From: CATOSD01 sp034422735
GTDB taxonomy: Bacteria; Chloroflexota; Dehalococcoidia; Lucifugimonadales; CATOSD01
Length of the DNA: 31,847 nt
Assembly (NCBI GenBank): GCA_034422735.1
Contig: DAOUJL010000009.1
Span: 1-31,847, forward strand
Direction of reading: 5' to 3'
Part shown: positions 1 through 6,539 of the stretch, in pieces
Position numbering within the stretch: position 1 is the stretch's first letter
How the letters are laid out: each line of letters opens with the position of its first letter
Notes under the pieces: model-generated
Seen by the model: only the letters and a program-made list of their open reading frames with translations
Told to the model about the DNA's origin: nothing
The model's database searches: none
Translations under genes and position numbers: made by a program

Positions 1-250
1 CCCCCTGGGTTCGTTAGGGTCGGGCCGGGAGCCGTCTCTGGATGAGGTTTTCGCGAAGTCTGCACCATTCTGCACCATTGCGTACTTTTCGTAGCTGGGG
101 GGCTGTTAGATCCGTGTCCTTTGGATGTCCAGTCGTGCAAGAAACTGCACAATTGTGTACCGCAATTGGGTGGAAATGGGACATGTAGGCGGCGGTCCCC
201 GCGGGCTCAGTGTTCGATTGTCAAGGTACAACTGCCGGTGCAGTGGAGAG

Positions 251-279
251 ATAGTAGCACGGATGTGCGCCGACTTCAA
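251..279 (-). promoter_or_regulatory. Promoter-like element A with GCACATCCGTGC core
   Basis: Read on the minus strand, TTGAAG (279-274) is followed by a 17-base spacer and TACTAT (256-251). The 3' end of the spacer is CGCACATCCGTGC, an interrupted inverted repeat (GCAC, four bases, GTGC) directly against the -10 box. The same core in the same place occurs at 19724-19752 and 29093-29121. Transcription would run toward position 1. No clear gene follows within the window. Confidence 0.5.
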
Positions 280-600
280 GAGCGTTGGCGAAGCCCAGAT
301 CCACCGCCTGACTTTCGCGGGGAGAAATGGCGCACGAATGGTGACTGGTGGGGTGCTCATGGAGATGGAGGGGACGCGGCCGGGAACGGATGGCGCGGGA
401 GAGTGACGGTTTTTTCAGGTGCGTGGGCCCGAGTGAGCGGGTGTGGGGGGAGGGCAGGGCAGGGTGTTTGCGAGAGGGACGGTTTTGGGTGCGCCTAGTA
501 ATCTGACACAGTCTCGGCGGGGACTGTGGGGAAGGCCACTCCGACCAGGAACTTCGCAGCAAGACCGCGAGAGAGGAGAGTCGCGACGTCCACCTCCACG

Positions 601-630
601 TTAGCCCGCCCCGGCGCCGTGTGGTACAAT
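601..630 (+). promoter_or_regulatory. Probable promoter of tRNA-Trp
   Basis: TACAAT at 625-630 is preceded by TGG, giving an extended -10 (TGN-TACAAT). A weak -35 (TTAGCC, 601-606) sits 18 bases upstream. The -10 ends 11 bases before the mature 5' end of the tRNA, as expected for a tRNA gene. Confidence 0.6.
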
Positions 631-641
631 ATGCCACGCGC

Positions 642-718
642 AGGAGCGTAGCTCAGTTTGGTAGAGCATCGGTCTCCAAAACCGAGGGTCGCGGGTTCGA
701 GTCCTGCCGCTCCTGCCA
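642..718 (+). tRNA. trnW: tRNA-Trp (anticodon CCA)
   Basis: A full cloverleaf can be drawn. The acceptor stem AGGAGCG (642-648) pairs with CGCTCCT (708-714), followed by discriminator G715 and an encoded CCA (716-718). The D-arm starts TAGCTCAG. The anticodon stem TCGGT/ACCGA encloses the loop CTCCAAA with anticodon CCA at 676-678, and the T-loop is GTTCGAG-like. The CCA anticodon reads UGG, so the charged amino acid is tryptophan. Confidence 0.97.
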
Positions 719-936
719 GCCGATTCCCTCAAGCCTAGGGCGCAACTTTTGCCTCGTTGATTAGGTTAGAACTTCACGTGCAACCTGGTTGGGCACCGAC
801 GCGCACTGGGCCCCTGTTCCCAGGTGGGCTTTATGGTACTACGGACCGATCAGCCACTTTATCCTCGCGTTTCGCCGCCTCCACAGCCACTTTGGGTACT
901 GAGAGCTAGGCTGAGTCTGCTTCGTGCTTTCGCCAA

Positions 937-1830
937 ATGAAGACCCTGACGACAATACTGATCTTCACGCTGCTACTGTCAGCCTGTGCCGACACACTGG
1001 GCAGTCCTGAGCCTCAAAGTACTCCTGCGTCCGCCGTTGATCAGGTAGCTCCGACCGTCAATCCCACTTCGACGCCAGTACCAGTTCAAGCTGCACAGCC
1101 TATACGCACACCTGCGCCAGAGCCTACGCCGACAGAAACCCCTACACCGACGCCTCAGCCCACGTGGACGCCTCAGCCTACCTGGACGCCCGTTCCCACC
1201 TGGACTCCTGTTCCTACACCCACGCGGACGCCAACGCCGACCGCCACACCAACAGCGCTTCCCACGTGGACGCCTCAGCCTACCTGGACGCCCGTTCCCA
1301 CTTGGACTCCGGTTCCCACGCCCACGTGGACGCCAACGCCGACCGCCACACCATGCGCCGTCGATGATTCAACGTCTGAAGAGAGGTGGGCGCTGTACAT
1401 CTCACGGAATCCCGGCTGGAGCAGCGCGTCCGATTTGGTCCGTAACGTGCTGATACGGGTCTTCGAACAGCTCGAGGCCCAATATTTGGCCCTCAGTACG
1501 CTCTACCCCGACCAAGTGGGGACGTGGAGGGACTACCTCATGTCCAATCCCGCTGTCCTTGACGGCGAAGGTTGGAGGCACCTATTCACCACAATCACTG
1601 ACGTGGCGTTCTCGGACGATGATCCCAGCACTTGTGCGTACAAACTGCTCGAAAATCATGGGGTGAATTTGCTGACCCAAGCGGTCAGTGCAAGTATCAG
1701 TCCTGCCAGTCGCAGAGGTGCCCGGAACGTAATATTTGGACGTTGGCAACAGTACATCTACATCTCAGGCGGGTCCTACAATCAAGCCGAGTTCGTGCGC
1801 GAGGAAATGGCTGACCTCTTCGGCAATTAG
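937..1830 (+). CDS. Lipoprotein with Thr/Pro/Trp-rich stalk
   Basis: The 297-residue product starts with a classical lipoprotein signal: Lys2, a hydrophobic run, and lipobox LLSAC with Cys17 as the predicted lipidated residue. Residues about 25-145 are a low-complexity stalk of PTWTP, PVPTWTP and TPTPTATP units, probably an extended spacer holding the rest away from the membrane. The C-terminal part, from about residue 145 (CAVDDSTSEERW) to the end, looks globular and mostly helical with two cysteines; I do not recognise it. No Shine-Dalgarno sequence is visible before the ATG, so the start rests on the signal peptide. The gene stands alone between tRNA-Trp and a convergent nuclease-like gene and is less GC-rich than the core genes. 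Surface location is well supported; function is unknown. Confidence 0.8.
   Translation: MKTLTTILIFTLLLSACADTLGSPEPQSTPASAVDQVAPTVNPTSTPVPVQAAQPIRTPAPEPTPTETPTPTPQPTWTPQPTWTPVPTWTPVPTPTRTPTPTATPTALPTWTPQPTWTPVPTWTPVPTPTWTPTPTATPCAVDDSTSEERWALYISRNPGWSSASDLVRNVLIRVFEQLEAQYLALSTLYPDQVGTWRDYLMSNPAVLDGEGWRHLFTTITDVAFSDDDPSTCAYKLLENHGVNLLTQAVSASISPASRRGARNVIFGRWQQYIYISGGSYNQAEFVREEMADLFGN
1159..1354 (+). repeat. Two-copy in-frame direct repeat in the lipoprotein stalk
   Basis: A unit of about 92 bases beginning CCCACGTGGACGCCTCAGCC occurs at about 1159-1251 and again at 1261-1354. The offset is 102 bases (34 codons), so the frame is kept. The copies differ at only a few positions, pointing to recent duplication or slippage lengthening the stalk. 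Shorter PTWTP repeats lie within each unit. Confidence 0.8.
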
Positions 1831-1947
1831 GTAGCATTGTTGAGGCGTTCAGGCTGATCATTTGGTGATTGACGTGCTTCCCATTTTCGCACGTTGGGCT
1901 GCACTGTCGAGCGCGCCGCTGTAAAGTCCGCCCGCAGTACCTCTGTC

Positions 1948-2400
1948 TTAGGTAACACTCATGGGTGTGGATGTTAAAGTGTCATACTCCCAGATTTCGA
2001 CACCGCATGGAATGAGATGGCTATGAGTTCTTACGTAGTACTCCGCAAGAGTCTCATTCCGTTTTTCGCTGAAGTGTCGAAGCACGAACAGCACCTTCCG
2101 GAACCGCTTCGGAGCCAGGTGGAAGAAGAACATAGCCTCATTCCACACAGTCATCTTTGCGCTCGGAACGTTGCCGCTGGCTGTCCAGGTATGAGATTTG
2201 CACTCAACCAATACAGGTGGACTTTCAGAGCCAAGGTCAAACTTTCTTTCCTTCCTAACTTTGGAGGCTCCAATCTCGACCCTGTAGTCCCTTTGAAGCA
2301 CGATACCCTCTCGTCGAAAGTGTTTCTGGATTGCGACCTCAAAATCTCGCCCCTCATGAGAGTTCGATTCTGAGCCGGGTCTTTGGAAATTGTTGGCCAT
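1948..2400 (-). CDS. Small PD-(D/E)XK-type nuclease-like protein
   Basis: A 150-residue protein with a plausible PD-(D/E)XK core: a helix with Glu21 (GRDFEVAIQ), then KFDLG with Asp55, then LVECKSH with Glu66 and Lys68, spaced as in the restriction-endonuclease fold. Such folds occur in restriction enzymes, repair nucleases and other DNA-processing proteins; the substrate cannot be told from the sequence. I chose the ATG at 2400 because AGAAGGAC lies five to seven bases upstream; a longer frame to 2451 has no such signal. The gene lies 54 bases downstream of tRNA-Val on the same strand and is convergent with the lipoprotein. No methyltransferase or helicase partner is nearby. It is less GC-rich than the core genes, which may reflect transfer. 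The fold assignment is by motif only. Confidence 0.65.
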   Translation of the reverse strand: MANNFQRPGSESNSHEGRDFEVAIQKHFRREGIVLQRDYRVEIGASKVRKERKFDLGSESPPVLVECKSHTWTASGNVPSAKMTVWNEAMFFFHLAPKRFRKVLFVLRHFSEKRNETLAEYYVRTHSHLIPCGVEIWEYDTLTSTPMSVT

Positions 2401-2454
2401 GACAGTCCTTCTGACGTTGCTTCTCGCTGGAAGACGTGCACGTGGCGTCACAAC

Positions 2455-2530
2455 TGGTGGGCGGTGGAGGGGTCGAACCTCCGGCCTCTTGCGTGTGAAG
2501 CAAGCGCTCTAACCACTGAGCTAACCGCCC
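2455..2530 (-). tRNA. trnV: tRNA-Val (anticodon CAC)
   Basis: Minus-strand cloverleaf. Acceptor GGGCGGT (2530-2524) pairs with ACCGCCC (2465-2459); discriminator A (2458) and encoded CCA (2457-2455) follow. The anticodon stem CTTGC/GCAAG encloses TTCACAC, giving anticodon CAC at 2497-2495 for the Val codon GUG. The T-stem is GGAGG/CCTCC around TTCGACC. The gene is 44 bases downstream of tRNA-Met on the same strand and probably co-transcribed with it. Confidence 0.96.
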
Positions 2531-2574
2531 CAGTGCACCGGGCGCTTCCGGCGCGTCTGCGCGTGGCGTTGGGC

Positions 2575-2649
2575 TGGTGGCAACGGGAGGGCTCGAACCT
2601 CCGACCTAGCGCTTATGAAGCGCCCGCTCTGCCGCTGAGCTACGTTGCC
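2575..2649 (-). tRNA. trnM: tRNA-Met, elongator type (anticodon CAT)
   Basis: Minus-strand cloverleaf. Acceptor GGCAACG (2649-2643) pairs fully with CGTTGCC (2585-2579); discriminator A and encoded CCA follow. The anticodon loop is TTCATAA with anticodon CAT. Pairing at the first acceptor position and absence of the GGG/CCC run in the anticodon stem argue against an initiator. A CAT anticodon could also belong to tRNA-Ile2 (modified to read AUA), which cannot be excluded by eye. Confidence 0.93.
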
Positions 2650-2662
2650 CGAAGTGGGACTA

Positions 2663-2691
2663 ATTTTAGCGAACGGCGCGCCCACTGGCAA
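2663..2691 (-). promoter_or_regulatory. Promoter of the tRNA-Met/tRNA-Val pair
   Basis: On the minus strand TTGCCA (2691-2686), a 17-base spacer and TAAAAT (2668-2663) form a near-consensus housekeeping promoter. The -10 ends 13 bases before the 5' end of tRNA-Met, so transcription would start just upstream of the tRNA. Confidence 0.75.
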
Positions 2692-2716
2692 GCGCAACCC
2701 GCCGCCCGGCGCGCTC

Positions 2717-3466
2717 TCACCACTCCCCCGTGAACGGCCGCCGCACCCGCACCCGACGCGGTATGCTGCCGAAGAACCCGCCCCACGTCGGCGGCTCCGG
2801 CCTCACGTCCAGCAGCTCCCGCAATCTGCGCGACGCCCCCCGCAGCAGCGGCGCGCCGTGGCCGCCGCACAGGATGCCGAAGTCCATCTCCGCCAGCGAC
2901 CGCAGCGACGCCACGTAGTCGTCCCGGTTGTAGCCCGGGAACGGCACCGAGCGGCTCACGCGCTCCCCGTCGCTGAACAGCGTATCGCCCGAAAACAGCA
3001 GCCCCTCGCGCTCCAGCAGGTAGCACACGCTACCCGGCGTGTGGCCCGGCGTGTGCAGCGTCCGCAGGCCGCCCAGCAGGTCGGTGACCTGCCCGTGCTC
3101 CACCGGCGCGTGCGCCTCCGTCGTGCGCACCAGCGGCACCCGCGCTATGATGCCTCCGCCGCCGCCCAGGTGGCGCCTGTCGCCGCGCCACTTGCGGTGC
3201 GTGTCGCTTGTGTGCGCGTGCACCGACGCCCCTGTGCGCTTCACGATGGCACGCGCGCCGCCGACGTGGTCGGGGTGGCCGTGCGTCATCAGCACCAGTT
3301 CGATCTCCTCAGGCCGGCGTCCTATCGACTCGACGTATTCGAACACGCGGCGGGCGCTCATCGGCGGCCCGGTGTCGATCAGCGCCAGCCGGTCGCGCTC
3401 GACTATCAGGTAGGTGCGCGACCACCGGACGCCCGGCACCGCGTGAACGCCTGGGACGACTTCCAA
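2717..3466 (-). CDS. Metallo-beta-lactamase-fold hydrolase
   Basis: A 249-residue MBL-fold metalloenzyme. The metal-binding signature is complete: THGHPDH at 61-67, His142 in HTPGHTPGS, Asp161 in SGDTLF and His203 in CGGHG. The layout matches the glyoxalase II/general hydrolase group rather than true beta-lactamases; the substrate is unknown. Start choice: the frame extends to a TTG at 3538, but that TTG is the first half of a strong -35 box (TTGACA). The TTG at 3466 is preceded by a perfect AGGAGG nine bases upstream and gives an N-terminus (MEVVPGVHAV) typical of the family, so I place the start there. The gene is divergent from the luciferase-like oxidoreductase at 3592 and its stop lies about 25 bases from the tRNA promoter. 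Confidence 0.88.
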   Translation of the reverse strand: MEVVPGVHAVPGVRWSRTYLIVERDRLALIDTGPPMSARRVFEYVESIGRRPEEIELVLMTHGHPDHVGGARAIVKRTGASVHAHTSDTHRKWRGDRRHLGGGGGIIARVPLVRTTEAHAPVEHGQVTDLLGGLRTLHTPGHTPGSVCYLLEREGLLFSGDTLFSDGERVSRSVPFPGYNRDDYVASLRSLAEMDFGILCGGHGAPLLRGASRRLRELLDVRPEPPTWGGFFGSIPRRVRVRRPFTGEW

Positions 3467-3510
3467 CTGCTGAATCCTCCTGGCAGGCCATTGGCGGGCA
3501 ATCGCGTTTG

Positions 3511-3538
3511 AGTGTATCTTTGTGCGGAGGATTGTCAA
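3511..3538 (-). promoter_or_regulatory. Promoter of the MBL-fold gene
   Basis: On the minus strand TTGACA (3538-3533), a 16-base spacer and TACACT (3516-3511) form a strong promoter. Transcription would start near 3504, about 38 bases before the TTG at 3466. This excludes the longer upstream start. Confidence 0.7.
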
Positions 3539-3591
3539 TCCGAACGGGCGGGGGAGTGGCCCGCCACCAAGCCAGACAAAGGGAGTAGCAA

Positions 3592-4437
3592 ATGGACATC
3601 GGCATATCCACGTTTCTGACGGACTACTCGGTGGACGTAGCCACCGTCGCGCGAAGAGTCGAGGAGCTTGGGTTCGACTCGCTCTGGGTACCCGAGCACC
3701 CCATGATCCCGGTCAACACCGCCTCGCCCTGGCCGGGTTCGCCGGACGGCGTCATTCCCAAGGTCTACGCCGACATCGTTGACCCGTTCGTCGCCCTCGC
3801 CCGCGCGTCGGGCGTGACCACCACGCTGAAGCTCGCCACCGGCATCGTGCTGGTGCCGGAGCGCCATCCGATTCTGCTCGCCAAGGAAGTCGCGACGCTG
3901 GACATGTACTCCGGCGGACGCTTCATCTTCGGCATCGGCGCGGGCTGGAACCGGGAGGAGAGCGAGATTCTCGGCGGCGACTTCGATCACCGCTGGACGC
4001 AGGCCCGCGAGTCCGTGCTCGCCATGAAAGAGCTATGGACCAAGGTCGAGAGCGAGTACCACGGAAAGTACTACGACTTCCCGCCCGTCTACTCGTTCCC
4101 GCGCCCGGTGCAGCGCCCGCACCCGCCTGTGCTGCTCGGCGGCATGGCCCGCAACGTCTTCCGCCGCGTCGTGGAGTACGGCGACGGCTGGATGCCCAAC
4201 CGCGTCAGCCCGGAGGACGTGGCGAAGGGCCGCGCGACACTCGACGAGCTCGCCTCAGCCGCAGGCCGCGACCCCGCGTCGATCCAGATAACGGTGTTCG
4301 GCCAGCAGCCCGACCCCGATCTGCTCAAGCGCTTCGAGGAGGCCGGCGCCGACCGCGTCACAATCCGCCTGGAGACGGCAGCCGAGGCCGAGTCGCTGGC
4401 GGACGTGGAACGCATCGCCGAGGCGGTGCTGGGGTAG
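3592..4437 (+). CDS. Luciferase-like (LLM) F420/flavin-dependent oxidoreductase
   Basis: A 281-residue TIM-barrel protein of the bacterial luciferase superfamily, probably of the F420-dependent branch. Visible family features: a start of the MDIGISTFLTD type, VEELGFDSLWVPEH near 25-40, LATGIVLVPERHP near 80, SGGRFIFGIGAGWN near 105-120, and RPVQRPHPPVLLGG near 170-185. The cofactor would be F420 or FMN and the substrate is not predictable. The ATG has a Shine-Dalgarno (AGGGAGTAG) seven to eight bases upstream. It is divergent from the MBL-fold gene. A second, more distant LLM protein lies at 6540-7574, fitting lineages that have expanded this family. Confidence 0.9.
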   Translation: MDIGISTFLTDYSVDVATVARRVEELGFDSLWVPEHPMIPVNTASPWPGSPDGVIPKVYADIVDPFVALARASGVTTTLKLATGIVLVPERHPILLAKEVATLDMYSGGRFIFGIGAGWNREESEILGGDFDHRWTQARESVLAMKELWTKVESEYHGKYYDFPPVYSFPRPVQRPHPPVLLGGMARNVFRRVVEYGDGWMPNRVSPEDVAKGRATLDELASAAGRDPASIQITVFGQQPDPDLLKRFEEAGADRVTIRLETAAEAESLADVERIAEAVLG

Positions 4438-4449
4438 GGGGCGCTCCGA

Positions 4450-4522
4450 TTAGCCCTCCCCCCTGGATTGGGGGAAGAGCCTGCCCTGAGCTTGCCGAGT
4501 GGGTCAGGATGGAGGTGACAGC
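4450..4522 (+). repeat. Composite hairpin repeat ending in a Shine-Dalgarno (copy 1)
   Basis: A variant of the window's dispersed hairpin repeat. A C-run/G-run stem at about 4455-4475 is followed by a segment containing CTGCCCTGAGCTTGCCGAG, then the usual tail GGGTCAGGATGGAGGTGA. The tail supplies GGAGG seven bases before the ATG of the next gene at 4523, so the repeat appears to provide the ribosome binding site. Confidence 0.65.
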
Positions 4523-4930
4523 ATGTACTGCACGAGTTGCGGATCGCAAATCCAGGACAATGCCCAGTTCTGCGGAGAATGTGGTCGGGAACTATCCGAG
4601 CAGAGGGCGACGGCCAGGGAGTATGCGCCGGAGCCCCCAACCCCGCCGGCACACATACCCAACTACCTGGTGCAGGCCATACTGGTGACCATCTTCTGCT
4701 GCCTGCCGTTCGGAATCGTGTCGATCGTCTACGCCGCCCAGGTCAACGCCAAACTCGCAGCCGGCGACGTTTCGGGCGCGATGAAGGCCTCCTCCAGCGC
4801 GAAGACATGGGCGTGGGTTGCCTTCGGCACCGGCTTGGTCATTTTTACAATGTACATGATATGGGCGGCCTCTGACCTCACGTTATCAGGATGGGGGTCT
4901 TACGATGTACATGATTTGGGGGGCCACTGA
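4523..4930 (+). CDS. Zinc-ribbon/CD225-domain membrane protein, first tandem copy
   Basis: A 135-residue protein with an N-terminal zinc ribbon (CTSCG and CGECG, four cysteines within the first 27 residues), a Pro-rich linker, and a CD225/dispanin-type domain with two membrane segments starting at IPNYLVQAILVTIFCCLPFG. CD225 proteins are small membrane proteins; in eukaryotes the family includes IFITMs, while bacterial roles are poorly known. The start at 4523 is set by GGAGG at 4511-4515. It is very similar to the next gene up to GTGL near residue 107, after which the C-terminus diverges because a 49-base segment is tandemly duplicated at a 55-base offset, shifting the frame to the stop at 4930. 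In the duplicated copy the original frame would end at TGGGGGTGA, so the present tail is probably a recent alteration. Confidence 0.82.
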   Translation: MYCTSCGSQIQDNAQFCGECGRELSEQRATAREYAPEPPTPPAHIPNYLVQAILVTIFCCLPFGIVSIVYAAQVNAKLAAGDVSGAMKASSSAKTWAWVAFGTGLVIFTMYMIWAASDLTLSGWGSYDVHDLGGH

Positions 4931-4953
4931 CCTCACGTTATCAGGATGGGGGT
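4850..4953 (+). repeat. 49-base tandem duplication that reframes the dispanin C-terminus
   Basis: Copy 1 at 4850-4898 and copy 2 at 4905-4953 both start ATGTACATGAT and end ATCAGGATGGGGGT, with about three mismatches. The 55-base offset is not a multiple of three. Copy 1 is read through in frame and its downstream junction changes the reading frame of the gene. Copy 2's tail supplies the ribosome binding region of the next gene. Confidence 0.8.
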
Positions 4954-4959
4954 GACAGC

Positions 4960-5340
4960 ATGTACTGCACGAGCTGCGGATCGCAAAACCAAGACAATGC
5001 CCGGTTCTGCGGAGAATGTGGTCGAGCCCTGTCCGAGTCGAGGCAGACGGCCAGGGAGTATGTGCCGGAGCCTCCAACCCCGCCGGCACACATACCTAAC
5101 TACCTGGTGCAGGCCATACTGGTGACCATCTTCTGTTGCCTGCCGTTTGGAATCGTATCGATCGTCTACGCTGCCCAGGTCAACGCCAAGCTCACCGCCG
5201 GCGACGTTTCGGGCGCGATCCGGGCCTCCTCGAGCACTAAGACGTGGGCGTGGGTCGCCTTCGGCACCGGCCTAGCCATTGTTGGGGTATATCTGATAGT
5301 GGTGGTCTTTGGCCTCGCGTTTGCCTCAGCGCCGTTCTAG
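4960..5340 (+). CDS. Zinc-ribbon/CD225-domain membrane protein, second tandem copy
   Basis: A 126-residue near-duplicate of the preceding gene: four-cysteine zinc ribbon, linker with EPPTPPAHIPNYLVQ, and a two-segment CD225/dispanin membrane domain ending in a hydrophobic segment (VGVYLIVVVFGLAF). This copy has the more natural C-terminus. The ATG at 4960 follows GGATGGGGGTGACAGC, the tail of the dispersed repeat, acting as a weak Shine-Dalgarno. Together with the next gene (DUF2752, which often accompanies dispanin-like proteins) it forms a small membrane-protein cluster. Function is unknown. Confidence 0.88.
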   Translation: MYCTSCGSQNQDNARFCGECGRALSESRQTAREYVPEPPTPPAHIPNYLVQAILVTIFCCLPFGIVSIVYAAQVNAKLTAGDVSGAIRASSSTKTWAWVAFGTGLAIVGVYLIVVVFGLAFASAPF

Positions 5341-5355
5341 AAGTTGCGGGGCGAC

Positions 5356-5775
5356 ATGATTCTCATAGGGCGCACGATTTCGCCGAGGGCGGCGTATCTG
5401 GGACTGGCTCTTCTGGCGGCCGCCGGGATAGCCCTACTCATCGCCTTCGACCCCAGGAACACGGGAGTCTTCCCGACGTGCCCGTTTCTCAGCCTCACCG
5501 GCTGCTACTGTCCGGGGTGCGGCACGCTGCGCGCCCTGCACGCGCTGCTCCGAGGGGACGTCGGCGGCGCCATCGGCTATAACGTGCTGGCGGTGCTTGC
5601 GCTGCCGTTCATCGTCTACTCCTACACCACCGGCGCGATGCGGGCGTTCGGCATGAGGCCGCCGCCCCCGGCGTTCGTCCATCCGGGCCTGATCTGGGCG
5701 CTGCTGGGGGCTATCATCGCCTATTGGGCGCTGCGGAACGTGCCTGTCGCGCCGCTAACCGCGCTGGCGCCGTAG
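5356..5775 (+). CDS. DUF2752 family membrane protein
   Basis: A 139-residue integral membrane protein. The DUF2752 core is clear: FPTCPFLSLTGCYCPGCGTL, followed by RALHALLRGDVGGAIGYN and a hydrophobic segment. About three membrane segments are predicted: near the N-terminus, after GYN, and near the C-terminus. The family's role is not established. I place the start at the ATG 5356; a TTG twelve bases upstream is possible. The gene follows the second CD225 gene by 15 bases and is very likely co-transcribed with it. Confidence 0.85.
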   Translation: MILIGRTISPRAAYLGLALLAAAGIALLIAFDPRNTGVFPTCPFLSLTGCYCPGCGTLRALHALLRGDVGGAIGYNVLAVLALPFIVYSYTTGAMRAFGMRPPPPAFVHPGLIWALLGAIIAYWALRNVPVAPLTALAP

Positions 5776-5855
5776 GCGTGGCGGAGGTGGGGTACCGTAC
5801 AGTCACGTGTGCAAATGCTTGGTCTCACGCTGTGGAAATGGGGGTTGCCGAGCCA

Positions 5856-6251
5856 TCAACCCAGTCGTTCGATGCCGGGACAGTCGTCGAAAATCCTGTC
5901 GAAGCTCAGGATACGGCTGACACCAGCGCTCTGCATAACGGCCACGTGCAGAGCGTCTCGGGCGGAGAGGCCACTGATGGATTCGAGTAGCGTTTTGGCC
6001 GCGTGAATCTCTGACATGCCAAATGTCAGTACATCGTCCACGATAGCGTCGAGGCTCCGAAATGTGGCTTCGATTGCGTCGAGTCTACGGATGGCAGCGT
6101 ACCTGTGCAAAATCTCTTGATAGACTTCGACGCTTGTGATTGTGCGCTCTCCATCCCTCGCCAAACTCATAAGTATCGCAACGCCGCGATCCCTGTTGGC
6201 GTGTGGCGCGCCCTCCAAATACATGGGCACGTTGGAGTCTATGAAAATCAC
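5856..6251 (-). CDS. PIN-domain toxin (VapC-like ribonuclease)
   Basis: A 131-residue PIN-domain protein. The acidic residues that bind Mg2+ are in place: Asp5 in FIDSN, a Glu near 42-46 (SVEVYQEI), Asp99 in ARDALH and Asp118 in SFDRIFD. VapC toxins cut tRNA or rRNA until neutralised by a partner. The start is a GTG at 6251 whose first base is the last base of the upstream TAG, so the two genes overlap by one base and are translationally coupled. Downstream lies the convergent DUF2752 gene. Confidence 0.88.
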   Translation of the reverse strand: MIFIDSNVPMYLEGAPHANRDRGVAILMSLARDGERTITSVEVYQEILHRYAAIRRLDAIEATFRSLDAIVDDVLTFGMSEIHAAKTLLESISGLSARDALHVAVMQSAGVSRILSFDRIFDDCPGIERLG

Positions 6252-6496
6252 TAGAGACGCCGGCCAGCCTCAATTTCGGCGAGCATCGTATCAATGTCTG
6301 CGGTAGGGAACTGGTGGCGACCAGATTCGGCGATGGCGCGGAGCTTTTCCTCTTTGGTGGCACGTGGCCGGCCAAAGCGGGCCTTTCGCAGGGACTGCCG
6401 GACCCACTCCGATACAGACAGACGTTGGCGTCGGGCGACCTCTTGGATCTCCCTGTACTCATCCTCGTCTAGCAGAACTTGTAGCCGTTTAGCCAT
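6251..6496 (-). CDS. Ribbon-helix-helix antitoxin (VapB-like)
   Basis: An 81-residue protein with an N-terminal ribbon-helix-helix: strand KRLQVLLDEDEYREI, then helices through QRLSVSEWVRQSLRKA. The C-terminal tail (about 45-81) is charged and probably wraps the toxin. Such antitoxins also repress their own promoter as dimers. I chose the ATG at 6496: a near-consensus promoter on the same strand has its -10 ending exactly six bases before this ATG, so the messenger should start at or next to the A of ATG (leaderless). This is inconsistent with the longer frame to 6547. Confidence 0.85.
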   Translation of the reverse strand: MAKRLQVLLDEDEYREIQEVARRQRLSVSEWVRQSLRKARFGRPRATKEEKLRAIAESGRHQFPTADIDTMLAEIEAGRRL

Positions 6497-6502
6497 GCTA
6501 GC

Positions 6503-6532
6503 AGTATAGTCTGCTTGAGCGTGGGAGTTCAA
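6503..6532 (-). promoter_or_regulatory. Promoter of the vapBC-like pair; predicted leaderless start
   Basis: On the minus strand TTGAAC (6532-6527), an 18-base spacer and TATACT (6508-6503). The ATG of the antitoxin begins six bases after the -10, the usual distance to a transcription start. Confidence 0.7.
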
Positions 6533-6539
6533 CCTGCCC

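Larger units (their letters stand above)
1..641. other. Non-coding or unassigned stretch before tRNA-Trp
   Basis: I see no convincing gene here. Open frames exist on both strands but overlap each other, are low in complexity and lack ribosome binding sites. Visible structure: an imperfect tandem TGCACCATT at 62-79, a perfect 10-bp palindrome CACAATTGTG at 148-157, a minus-strand promoter-like element at 251-279 (listed separately), and closely spaced G-runs at 439-464 that could form a G-quadruplex on the plus strand. A 56-codon minus-strand frame from 184 to 14 lies downstream of that promoter, but nothing in it is recognisable. Confidence 0.5.

Noticed and set aside
642..2530. Integrative island bounded by tRNA-Trp and tRNA-Val
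   Set aside because: Composition is somewhat lower in GC, but I found no direct repeat of a tRNA 3' end and no integrase in the interval.
2575..2649. Initiator tRNA-fMet for the CAT-anticodon tRNA
   Set aside because: The first acceptor pair is intact and the anticodon stem lacks the three consecutive G-C pairs of initiators.
2645..3511. Long plus-strand frame opposite the MBL-fold gene
   Set aside because: Arg/Pro/Ala-rich shadow of a GC-rich gene; the minus-strand frame has a complete metal-binding signature.
3467..3538. TTG start at 3538 for the MBL-fold gene
   Set aside because: This TTG is part of the -35 box of a strong promoter on the same strand; the TTG at 3466 has a perfect AGGAGG.
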